Assembly: GCA_038246575.1 (NCBI GenBank) | Contig: JBBRVU010000241.1 | Coordinates: 1 to 5,391 of the forward strand | Length of the DNA stretch: 5,391 nt | Direction of reading: 5' to 3' | Source of the DNA: JACCUZ01 sp038246575 | Lineage (GTDB): Bacteria > Actinomycetota > Actinomycetes > JACCUZ01 | Shown here: positions 1-5,391 of the stretch, piece after piece | Numbering within the stretch: the stretch's first letter is position 1 | Layout: every line of letters starts with the position of its first letter | The notes under the pieces: model-generated | Seen by the model: only the letters and a program-made list of their open reading frames with translations | What the model was told of the DNA's origin: nothing | Database searches by the model: none | Program-made: the position numbers and the translations under genes

Positions 1-261
1 GTGAGCAGGGTGGGCGATCTGCCCGAGGTCGTCGAGGACCAGGTCACCGGGCTCGTGGTGGAGCCTGGCGATGCCGCGGGGCTCGCGGACGCGCTGGACA
101 CGCTGCTGGGGGATCCCTTGCTGGCCGCCCGGATGGGCGAGGCCGGGCGCGTCCGGCTGGTCGAGACCTCGGACTGGTCGAGCGCCGCCGGGCTGGTGGA
201 GGGGGCGCTGCGCCGCTCGGTCGAGGCAGCGCCAACAGATGGCCGCACGCCGGGCGACTAG
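1..261 (+). CDS. Glycosyltransferase family 4 type, C-terminal fragment (5' end outside window)
   Basis: This is the last 86 residues of a GT-B glycosyltransferase that would transfer a sugar from a nucleotide-sugar donor during polysaccharide assembly in the cytoplasm. The fragment opens with VGDLPEVVEDQVTGLVVEPGD (visible residues 4-24), the conserved segment that follows the donor-binding E-x7-E region in group 1 enzymes (typical form: GG-x-PEvv-x-G-x-tGLLv-x-pGD). The usual helical tail follows, with an ALDTLLGDP-type stretch and an MGEAGRVR-type stretch. The GTG at base 1 is an internal Val codon, not a start: no N-terminal acceptor domain and no catalytic half are present, so most of the gene lies to the left. 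The TAG stop at 259-261 touches the stop of the convergent glycosyltransferase at 262. Family assignment is firm; the sugar specificity cannot be read. Confidence 0.88.
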   Translation: MSRVGDLPEVVEDQVTGLVVEPGDAAGLADALDTLLGDPLLAARMGEAGRVRLVETSDWSSAAGLVEGALRRSVEAAPTDGRTPGD

Positions 262-1398
262 TCAGCGCGAGCGCGCGGCCAGCACCTGCTCGTAGAGGCT
301 CCGCAGCCGCAGGGCCCACTGATCGGCCCGGAAGTGCGACTCGAACCGGTCGCGGGCACTCGCGGCCAGGCGGCTGCGCCGCTCGCGGTCCTGGAGCAGG
401 TCGACGATGGTGGTGGCCACCGTGGCCGTGGCAACGGGATGGTGGAGCAGCACCCCGCTGGTCCCGTCGGTGACGACCTCGGGGATGCCTCCGACATCCG
501 TGGCAAGGATCGGGAGGCCGGCGGCCATGGCTTCGAGCAGCGAGGTGGGCAGTGCGTCCTGGCTCGACAGGTGCACGAGCAGGTCGGCCGCGTCGAGGAC
601 CTGCATGACATCGGTCCGGTGCCCGGCGAAGACGACCGATCCGTGCAGGTCGGAGACTGATCGCTCGATCTCGTCACGGCTCGGGCCGTCGCCGATCACG
701 AGCAGCATCGCCTCCGGCACGACCTTCCGCACGAGCCGGAGCGCCTCGATCGTCTGCGCGTGCCCCTTGCCCGATCGAAGGACCGACAGGGTTGCGATGA
801 CCAACCGGTCCGGGGGGATCGACAGCTCACGGCGAACCGCCGCACCGGCTCCCGGTGCTGCATTGCCGAGGATCCCGTTGTGCACCACGGAGATCTCTCC
901 GTCTCGCCCGGACCGGTGGCCGGGGTAGGCCTGCTTGGCCGCCTCAGAGACCGCGATCACACGTTGGACGAGCCGTCGCCTGGCGGTGGCCGCGAGGTGA
1001 GCCTTGGCCTTCTCTCGCGCCGAGGTGACCTGGAACCAGTCGGTCACGTGAACTGTGGACACGACGGGGTGACGGGTCGTCGCGGCGGCCAGGGAGCCGA
1101 GGATGTCGGAGTAGCCGAGGTGCGTGTGCACCAGGTCGGGCTGGGCCCGTTTGATGGCCGAGCGGACGCGCCACACCGACCGAGGATCCAGCAGACCACC
1201 GGCACCGATCAGCTCAGCCTGGACGCCGGCCCTGGCCAACGCGGCCGCCGACTCCTGACCGTCCTTCGGGTACAGCGCGGCGACGTTGATGTCGAGGTCG
1301 GCGTGAGCGGCTCCCTCCGCCAGGTCCGACAAAAGTCGCTCGGCGCCGCCGTGGCCTAGGCCGTCGATCAGGTGCAGGACGCGCAGGCGGGTGGGCAT
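262..1398 (-). CDS. Glycosyltransferase family 4 (group 1), complete
   Basis: A 378-residue GT-B fold retaining glycosyltransferase, the usual length for the family, likely adding a sugar to a lipid-linked glycan intermediate. The N-terminal domain starts with LRVLHLIDGLGHGGAE (residues 5-20), whose GGAE is the glycine-rich acceptor-side loop. HTHLG (91-95), VIAVSEAAK (148-156) and VVHNGI (171-176) follow. The C-terminal donor domain shows VLRSGKGH (206-213; Arg and Lys contact the diphosphate in relatives), GDGPSRDEIE (236-245) and the catalytic-region motif around 281-309. In that motif the first acidic residue of E-x7-E is Asp281 and the second is Glu289. The ATG at 1398 was chosen because family homology begins directly after it. 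The frame stays open to 1587, but that extension reads as low-complexity non-family sequence. An in-frame ATG at 1425 is an alternative. Upstream ribosome-binding signals are weak for both. There is no signal peptide, so it is cytoplasmic or membrane-associated. Confidence 0.93.
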   Translation of the reverse strand: MPTRLRVLHLIDGLGHGGAERLLSDLAEGAAHADLDINVAALYPKDGQESAAALARAGVQAELIGAGGLLDPRSVWRVRSAIKRAQPDLVHTHLGYSDILGSLAAATTRHPVVSTVHVTDWFQVTSAREKAKAHLAATARRRLVQRVIAVSEAAKQAYPGHRSGRDGEISVVHNGILGNAAPGAGAAVRRELSIPPDRLVIATLSVLRSGKGHAQTIEALRLVRKVVPEAMLLVIGDGPSRDEIERSVSDLHGSVVFAGHRTDVMQVLDAADLLVHLSSQDALPTSLLEAMAAGLPILATDVGGIPEVVTDGTSGVLLHHPVATATVATTIVDLLQDRERRSRLAASARDRFESHFRADQWALRLRSLYEQVLAARSR

Positions 1399-1405
1399 CG
1401 GCCCA

Positions 1406-1427
1406 TCATGCCGTCGCCGACACATGA
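1406..1427. repeat. Short imperfect inverted repeat upstream of the leftward glycosyltransferase
   Basis: The arms TCATG (1406-1410) and CATGA (1423-1427) are separated by 12 nt, with an inner GTCG-C-CGAC symmetry slightly off the same centre. It lies just upstream of the ATG at 1398 and covers the alternative ATG at 1425. It could be an operator or a leader hairpin, or simply chance. Confidence 0.25.
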
Positions 1428-1527
1428 GTTGTTCCACTGTCCGGACCGCAGCGGTGTGGCAGCATTGTGAGCCGATAGCGACCGTCGCAGAACACGCCCG
1501 TGCCGGCACCCCCTGCGGCTCACCACG

Positions 1528-1536
1528 AGAGGAAGG
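1528..1536 (+). promoter_or_regulatory. Ribosome binding site of the methyltransferase gene
   Basis: AGAGGAAGG is a good Shine-Dalgarno match, ending 6 nt before the ATG at 1543. It is the strongest ribosome-binding signal in the window and fixes that start. Confidence 0.75.
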
Positions 1537-1542
1537 CCGGCC

Positions 1543-2334
1543 ATGAGCGACGAGCGGTTGCAGCGCGAGCAGGAGTTCCACGATCACGCTTTCATGGACG
1601 ATCGGCGGCTCACCCTTGGGAAGTACTACGCGATCAATCGGGCGGCCGACGACACTTACGCGGCTGCCCTGGTGGCTGCCGTCAGCGGCGGCGGACAGGA
1701 CGTCCTGGAGTACGGGTGCGGTCAGGGCAGCGCGGCCTTCGACCTCGCCGAGCGAGGAAACAAGGTGACCGGGATCGACATCTCACCCGTCGCCATCGAG
1801 CAGGCCGACTCCCGCGCCACCGAGCAAGGGGTGGCCGGGCAAACCACATTCCAGGTGATGGACGCCGAGAACCTCGACCTGCCTTCGTCGTCGTTCGATC
1901 TCGTGTGCGGATCCGGGATCCTGCATCACCTCGACATTCGTCGGGCCGGGGAGGAGATCGCCCGCGTGCTGCGTCCAGGCGGCACCGCCGTCTTCGTCGA
2001 ACCGCTCGGGCACAACCCGCTGCTCAACTTGTACCGGCGGATGACGCCCTCGATGCGCACACCTGACGAGCACCCGCTCAAGGCGGCGGACTTCGCCGAG
2101 CTCCGGCGAGCTTGTGGCGACCTGAGCCTGGAGTTCTTCTCCCTGACCACACTGCTTGCCGTCCCGGTCCGCACCAAGTCGTGGTTCGAGCCGCTGCTGA
2201 CTCGACTGGAGGCGATAGACCGCCGACTGCTTTCCGCGCGGCCGCTCTCCTGGCAGGCTTGGTGCTGTGTCGTGACCATGACGGGCGCGGGCACCCAGCC
2301 CGCCGGGACCCTTGGGACCAACAGCCATCACTGA
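1543..2334 (+). CDS. Class I SAM-dependent methyltransferase
   Basis: A 263-residue Rossmann-fold methyltransferase of the Methyltransf_11 type, expected to move a methyl group from S-adenosylmethionine to an acceptor, here probably a sugar or glycan substituent. Motif I is VLEYGCGQG (54-62), the glycine-rich SAM loop. GIDIS (77-81) carries the acidic residue (Asp79) at the end of strand 2 that binds the ribose. MDAENLDLP (106-114) and FDLVCGSGILHHL (118-130) are the post-I and motif II regions, and RVLRPGG (141-147) is motif III. The N-terminus with EFHDHAF (11-17) and the basic C-terminal segment after 205 resemble methyltransferases often found in polysaccharide loci. The ATG is supported by the AGAGGAAGG site. 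It is the first gene of a rightward pair, and the acyltransferase start lies within or just after its stop. The methyl acceptor and atom (O, N or C) cannot be read from sequence. Confidence 0.93.
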   Translation: MSDERLQREQEFHDHAFMDDRRLTLGKYYAINRAADDTYAAALVAAVSGGGQDVLEYGCGQGSAAFDLAERGNKVTGIDISPVAIEQADSRATEQGVAGQTTFQVMDAENLDLPSSSFDLVCGSGILHHLDIRRAGEEIARVLRPGGTAVFVEPLGHNPLLNLYRRMTPSMRTPDEHPLKAADFAELRRACGDLSLEFFSLTTLLAVPVRTKSWFEPLLTRLEAIDRRLLSARPLSWQAWCCVVTMTGAGTQPAGTLGTNSHH

Positions 2335-2347
2335 CCGCGGACTGGCG

Positions 2348-3445
2348 GTGCTCACCACCGCCGTCACCGCCCCTGAGCTTCGGACACACTGGGGGCAGCT
2401 GCAGGACGCCGGCCACATCAGCAGCCCGTTCATGACGGTGCAATGGCTCGACGCGTTGGCCGCCGTGCCTGAGGTGTCCACGTCGATGCGCGTCCTGCGC
2501 GTCGTCGATGGCGCAAACGCGCTCGGCTACCTTCCGGTGGAGCTCTGGCGCGACGAGTCCGGCGCCCGGGTGCTAGGACCGGCGGGGGCGCGATGGCTGG
2601 CACCCGATCACGTCGACGTGGTCGCGGCACCCGAGCACCGTGCGGTCGTTGCCCGAGCGATCGCCGACCACCTCGCCGGACTGCGCGACTGGGACGTCCT
2701 GGACTGGGAGGGCCTCGCCGGCGACGGCGACCTCGCCCGCGCCTTCACCCGCACAAGATTTCCCCGCGCACGCAGGCTGCCCGGCCGCCGGGTCCCGGTC
2801 CCCTTCGTCACTGTGCGCTCCGCCGACGTGCAGGCGCTGTTCCCGAGCAAGAACCTGCGCAAGCAGGTCACCCGCGGCATCCGCGAGGCACAGCGCCCGG
2901 GACGTCGCCTCGTTGTCCACACCGACCCCGTCGAGGTGCTGCGCGCCCTCGAGCACCTCGTCGAGATCCATGTGCAGCACTTCGGTGCCGACTCGTCGCT
3001 GTTCACCGGCCACGCGCGTCGCCGCTTCCACCAGGAGGCGGCCCGACGCCTCTCCGAGCGGGGGATGGTCCGACTGTCCGTGCTCGAGCAGGACGGTGAG
3101 GTCGCCGCGGCCCTCTACGCCCTCGCGGTTGACGATCGGCTGTTCGCCTACGTCATGGGCAGCCGGCGCGACGCCGACGGGTCGCCGGGTCGGACGCTGT
3201 ACGGGCAGATGGTGCTGGCCGCTGCTCAGGAGGGGTTCACCGAGGTCGACCTGCTTCGCGGCGACCACGACTACAAGTTGCGGTTCGCCACGGACGTGCG
3301 TCAGGACGAGCACCTGCGGATCGTTCGGCTCTCGCCCCGGGGGCTGGTCCTCATCGGGAGACGACTGCCTAGATGGCTGTTCGCCACGCTCCGTCGGTCA
3401 ACCGGCCGGGCGTCGGGCGGTCCGGGCGACGTCGAGCAGGACTGA
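2348..3445 (+). CDS. GNAT-fold acyltransferase, CelD/BcsL (Acetyltransf_6) family
   Basis: A roughly 365-residue protein of the CelD/BcsL-like family, two-lobed GNAT-fold proteins that include acyl-CoA-dependent enzymes annotated as polysaccharide acetyltransferases and are distantly related to FemAB. Seen here: an N-terminal lobe with SPFMTVQWLDAL (26-37), a basic patch SKNLRKQVTRGIREA (167-181), a GNAT-like region with strand-forming VRLSVLEQDGEVAAALYAL (about 241-259), and the family hallmark DLLRGDHDYKLRF (301-313) near the C-terminus. No signal peptide or membrane segment is evident, so it probably acts in the cytoplasm on a nucleotide- or lipid-linked sugar. The start is uncertain: GTG at 2348, 13 nt after the methyltransferase stop, fits the family's N-terminus and has a weak GGA at 2339-2341. 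A TTG at 2312 would add 12 residues and overlap the upstream gene by 23 bp. The 3' end overlaps the convergent deacetylase gene by 48 bp. Donor acyl group and acceptor are unknown. Confidence 0.87.
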   Translation: MLTTAVTAPELRTHWGQLQDAGHISSPFMTVQWLDALAAVPEVSTSMRVLRVVDGANALGYLPVELWRDESGARVLGPAGARWLAPDHVDVVAAPEHRAVVARAIADHLAGLRDWDVLDWEGLAGDGDLARAFTRTRFPRARRLPGRRVPVPFVTVRSADVQALFPSKNLRKQVTRGIREAQRPGRRLVVHTDPVEVLRALEHLVEIHVQHFGADSSLFTGHARRRFHQEAARRLSERGMVRLSVLEQDGEVAAALYALAVDDRLFAYVMGSRRDADGSPGRTLYGQMVLAAAQEGFTEVDLLRGDHDYKLRFATDVRQDEHLRIVRLSPRGLVLIGRRLPRWLFATLRRSTGRASGGPGDVEQD

Positions 3446-4315
3446 GCGGACGTTGGTCTCCGGACCGATCACCAGCCGGCGGACGTCATAGACCGAGTCA
3501 GACGTCTGCACGAGCCCAGCTCGCGTCGTGATCGCATGGCTGTAGCCCGCGGCGCCGGCCTGCTCGATCGTCGCGGCGTCGATGTCGGCCGGCTGGCCGT
3601 TGGGATAGGCAAGCAGCTCGATCGGTCGGTCGAGCTCGGCCTCCAGACATGACCGGGAGTCGACCAGCTGACGCGCGAGCTCGCAGGAGTCCTCGCGGCT
3701 GAGGATGGCGTGGGTGCTGGTGTGCGACCCGATGTCGAAGCCGGCCGCCTGGACACGGCGAGCCTGGTCCCAGCCCATGAACAGCGACTCGACCGGAGGT
3801 GGGACCTGCCCGTCGGCCAAGGTGGCGACGAGATCGTCGACGGCGGCCCGCCGGGTGCCCATGTCCATCGTCTTGACCGAGGTCTCCACCGCCACCCGGC
3901 AGGCGGCCTTTTCGGCCGGGGACGTGAGGTCCAGCCGGTTGCCCTGCCACGTCACGCAGTCGTGAGTCGTGGTGGCGAACACCCACGCCAGGTCCTCCCA
4001 CCAGGCGGCGGCGGTGGCGGAGAGGAAGTCAGGCACGAGGAAGAAGGTTGCCGGAAGGCCGTGAGCGCGCAGCCGCTCGATCCCCACGGTCACGTTGTCG
4101 AGGTAGCCGTCGTCGAAGGTCAGCGCCACCGCACGTCGTGGCAGGCTGCGGCCCGCGGCCAGGTGGGAGAGCGCCTGCCCCAGGGGGAGCACGTTGGTCC
4201 ACCGGCGCAGCCATCGCAGCTGCCGGTCGAAGCGGTCGAGTGATCGTGGCGTGCCGGGGAACGCCGACGTCGGGGTGATGTTGTGCCAGCCGAGGACGAG
4301 CAGGCTTCTCGTCAC
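3398..4315 (-). CDS. Polysaccharide deacetylase (NodB homology domain, carbohydrate esterase 4 type)
   Basis: A 305-residue NodB-domain protein, predicted to remove N- or O-acetyl groups from a glycan using a divalent metal. Motif 1 is LTFDDG (65-70), with Asp68 the likely base and Asp69 a metal ligand. Motif 2 is SHTSTH (197-202), giving metal ligands His198 and His202. LLAYPNG (234-240) occupies the motif 3 position. The N-terminal strand LLVLGWHNI (5-13) matches the YHxV-type start seen in many relatives. About 125 residues separate motifs 1 and 2, including a WWEDLAWVF segment (105-113), so this is a long-insert variant rather than a minimal NodB domain. No signal peptide is visible. The GTG start at 4315 forms a 4-nt GTGA overlap with the flippase stop, arguing for translational coupling. 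The open frame continues upstream to 4603, but only as a shadow of the flippase gene. The 3' end overlaps the acyltransferase gene on the other strand. Confidence 0.92.
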   Translation of the reverse strand: MTRSLLVLGWHNITPTSAFPGTPRSLDRFDRQLRWLRRWTNVLPLGQALSHLAAGRSLPRRAVALTFDDGYLDNVTVGIERLRAHGLPATFFLVPDFLSATAAAWWEDLAWVFATTTHDCVTWQGNRLDLTSPAEKAACRVAVETSVKTMDMGTRRAAVDDLVATLADGQVPPPVESLFMGWDQARRVQAAGFDIGSHTSTHAILSREDSCELARQLVDSRSCLEAELDRPIELLAYPNGQPADIDAATIEQAGAAGYSHAITTRAGLVQTSDSVYDVRRLVIGPETNVRSVLLDVARTARRPAG

Positions 4316-5391
4316 CGCAGACCAGCCCGGAGTGCGAGGGCCACGTCCCGGCAGGTCGCTCGGTCCACGACCCAGAGGGTTGCGGCTCCTCCGGCCGCCC
4401 CCGCCAGCACCGTGAGGACCAGGCCGGGCACGCCTCGCGCCAAGAGGAGGCTGACGGGGAGCGCGAGTGCCGTCACCCCGGCTGCGGTGACCAGCGAGGG
4501 CCAGATGGCGCGCAGGTCCTCGGCCCAGGTGGCGCCAAGGAGGCGGTTCGCGATGTGCAGGCGCAGCAGCCCGAAGCCGAGGTGGAAGACGAGATGCACG
4601 CACGCGACCGCTGCGAGGCCGTACGGCGCCGCGAACCAGAACCCGGCGATCGCGAGACTCGCGCTGATCGCAGTCAGTCGCAGCAGCAGACCCGGGCGCC
4701 CGATGGCGGGAAAGATGTCACCTGATGCATAGCCGATCGAGCTGATCCCGGACGCGAGCGAGAGGATCACGGCTGGTGCCACGGCCTCCTGCCACCGCGC
4801 GGAGAACAGCACTGGAACGGCGGTGGGCGCGAGGATGGCCAGACCTGCCCCGGCCGAGAAGCCGAACAACGTCGTCAGGCGCAGCGCCTTGAGCATGCTG
4901 CTCCGGAACACCTCCGGGCCCTGCTGGCGCGCCTGGGAGAAGAACGCGAAGGCGACGCTGGCGAAGATCCAGTAGACGCTGTCGATGGCCAGCTGCGGGA
5001 GCCGCGCGGCGATGGAGTACATCCCGAGCTCTCTTGTTCCGAGCCGGTTGCCGACGATGAGGAGGTCACCGCTGGTGTAGAGGCTGCCGACCGCCTTGAG
5101 GCCGAGGATCGCCAGGCCGAAGGTCAGCAGGGAGCCCACGACGGCCCGCGGGAACCTGAGCGCCGGCCGCAGTGGCACGAAGAACGCCGACGCGATGAGG
5201 CCGACCACCTCGCCGACGAGCAACCCGATGACGAGCGCCCACACACCCCTGCCGTCGAGGGCGAGGCCGATGGACGTGGCGCCGCGGAACACGGCTCGAC
5301 TGACGTCGATGACGGCTCGCTCGCGGTAGCGCAGATCGCGCTGCAGCACGGCGGTCTGGACCTGGCTGGCGCCCCGGAGGATGAGGTAGCA
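4312..5391 (-). CDS. Oligosaccharide flippase / polysaccharide biosynthesis membrane protein (Wzx-like), N-terminus outside window
   Basis: The visible 359 residues are the central and C-terminal part of a multi-spanning transporter of the MOP superfamily, which moves lipid-linked oligosaccharides across the cytoplasmic membrane. The frame is open to the right edge. An internal GTG at 5349 is not the start, because upstream residues (LILRGASQVQTAVLQRDLRYR at visible 3-23, whose LQRDLR(F/Y)R is a family landmark) continue the homology. Hydrophobic segments lie roughly at visible residues 50-72, 84-106, 134-152, 171-197, 203-225, 234-278, 297-318 and 322-343. Between them, DLLIVGNRLGTRELGMYSIA (109-128) is the conserved cytosolic loop and helix. 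Full-length relatives have about 450-500 residues, so roughly 100-140 are missing. The TGA stop overlaps the deacetylase GTG, making the two a coupled leftward unit with its promoter beyond the window. The glycan cargo is inferred from context only. Confidence 0.9.
   Translation of the reverse strand, partial: CYLILRGASQVQTAVLQRDLRYRERAVIDVSRAVFRGATSIGLALDGRGVWALVIGLLVGEVVGLIASAFFVPLRPALRFPRAVVGSLLTFGLAILGLKAVGSLYTSGDLLIVGNRLGTRELGMYSIAARLPQLAIDSVYWIFASVAFAFFSQARQQGPEVFRSSMLKALRLTTLFGFSAGAGLAILAPTAVPVLFSARWQEAVAPAVILSLASGISSIGYASGDIFPAIGRPGLLLRLTAISASLAIAGFWFAAPYGLAAVACVHLVFHLGFGLLRLHIANRLLGATWAEDLRAIWPSLVTAAGVTALALPVSLLLARGVPGLVLTVLAGAAGGAATLWVVDRATCRDVALALRAGLR

Larger units (their letters stand above)
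1399..1542. promoter_or_regulatory. Divergent intergenic region, presumed promoters for both flanking genes
   Basis: This is the only substantial non-coding gap in the window and separates two genes transcribed away from each other, so it should hold promoters for the leftward glycosyltransferase and the rightward methyltransferase-acyltransferase pair. I could not identify a convincing -35/-10 pair on either strand. It contains three short symmetric elements: TCATG...CATGA (1406-1427), GTCCGGAC (1439-1446) and GGCCGGCC (1535-1542, touching the methyltransferase start). Such short palindromes are common in GC-rich DNA, so a role as operators is unproven. Confidence 0.5.

Noticed and set aside
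760..1359. 199-codon open frame on the + strand opposite the complete glycosyltransferase
   Set aside because: It lies entirely antisense to a gene with clear family motifs, its translation shows no recognisable domain, and long antisense frames are expected in GC-rich codon-biased DNA.
1474..1479. GATAGC as a possible -10 element for the methyltransferase gene
   Set aside because: There is no acceptable -35 hexamer at a 16-19 bp distance upstream, and the match to TANNNT is poor.
1399..1587. N-terminal extension of the leftward glycosyltransferase frame up to 1587
   Set aside because: It would overlap the methyltransferase start and its ribosome-binding site, and GT4 similarity begins only after the ATG at 1398.
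1783..2481. 232-codon - strand frame opposite the methyltransferase
   Set aside because: It is antisense to the methyltransferase gene, has no recognisable motifs and spans two real genes.
2573..3313. 246-codon open frame on the - strand opposite the acyltransferase gene
   Set aside because: It is a shadow of the acyltransferase frame, with no domain signature or ribosome-binding context.
3402..3409. CCGGCCGG palindrome at the acyltransferase/deacetylase junction as a terminator
   Set aside because: It is only 8 bp, has no loop or T-tract, and lies inside both coding regions.
2640..3491. 283-codon + strand frame overlapping the acyltransferase and the deacetylase end
   Set aside because: The translation is Ser/Arg/Pro/Thr-rich low-complexity sequence typical of an out-of-frame reading of GC-rich genes.
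4316..4603. N-terminal extension of the deacetylase open frame
   Set aside because: The 96 extra codons overlap the flippase gene and read as Arg/Pro/Gly-rich low-complexity sequence. NodB-family similarity begins right after the GTG at 4315.

Overview
The window is a GC-rich, densely coding stretch with strong G/C preference at third codon positions, GTG starts and almost no intergenic space. This points to a high-GC actinobacterium. The genus cannot be fixed from this sequence; a Nocardioides-like member of the Actinomycetota is only a guess. All recognisable genes belong to a cell-surface or exopolysaccharide biosynthesis locus. I see no RNA gene, insertion sequence, integrase, CRISPR array or convincing intrinsic terminator.

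Layout from left to right. The 3' end of a family-4-type glycosyltransferase enters from the left edge (1-261, +). A complete second glycosyltransferase runs towards it (262-1398, -), and the two stop codons abut with no base between them. A 144-bp divergent intergenic region (1399-1542) is the only real non-coding gap and must serve the second glycosyltransferase and a rightward pair: a class I SAM-dependent methyltransferase (1543-2334, +) and a CelD/BcsL-type GNAT-fold acyltransferase (about 2348-3445, +). A leftward pair then converges on them: a polysaccharide flippase that runs off the right edge (4312-5391, -), translationally coupled to a NodB-type polysaccharide deacetylase (3398-4315, -). 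The 3' ends of the acyltransferase and deacetylase genes overlap by 48 bp.

Functionally, the glycosyltransferases would build a lipid-linked oligosaccharide on the cytoplasmic face. The methyltransferase, acyltransferase and deacetylase would decorate it, and the flippase would move it across the membrane. The polymerase, priming transferase and export parts are not in view. The enzyme families are ordinary. Less ordinary are the gene arrangement (three orientation switches in 5.4 kb and two tail-to-tail junctions with no spacer) and the co-occurrence of a NodB-like deacetylase, a GNAT acyltransferase and a small methyltransferase, which formally resembles the NodB/NodA/NodS tailoring set. 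That parallel is a hypothesis only.
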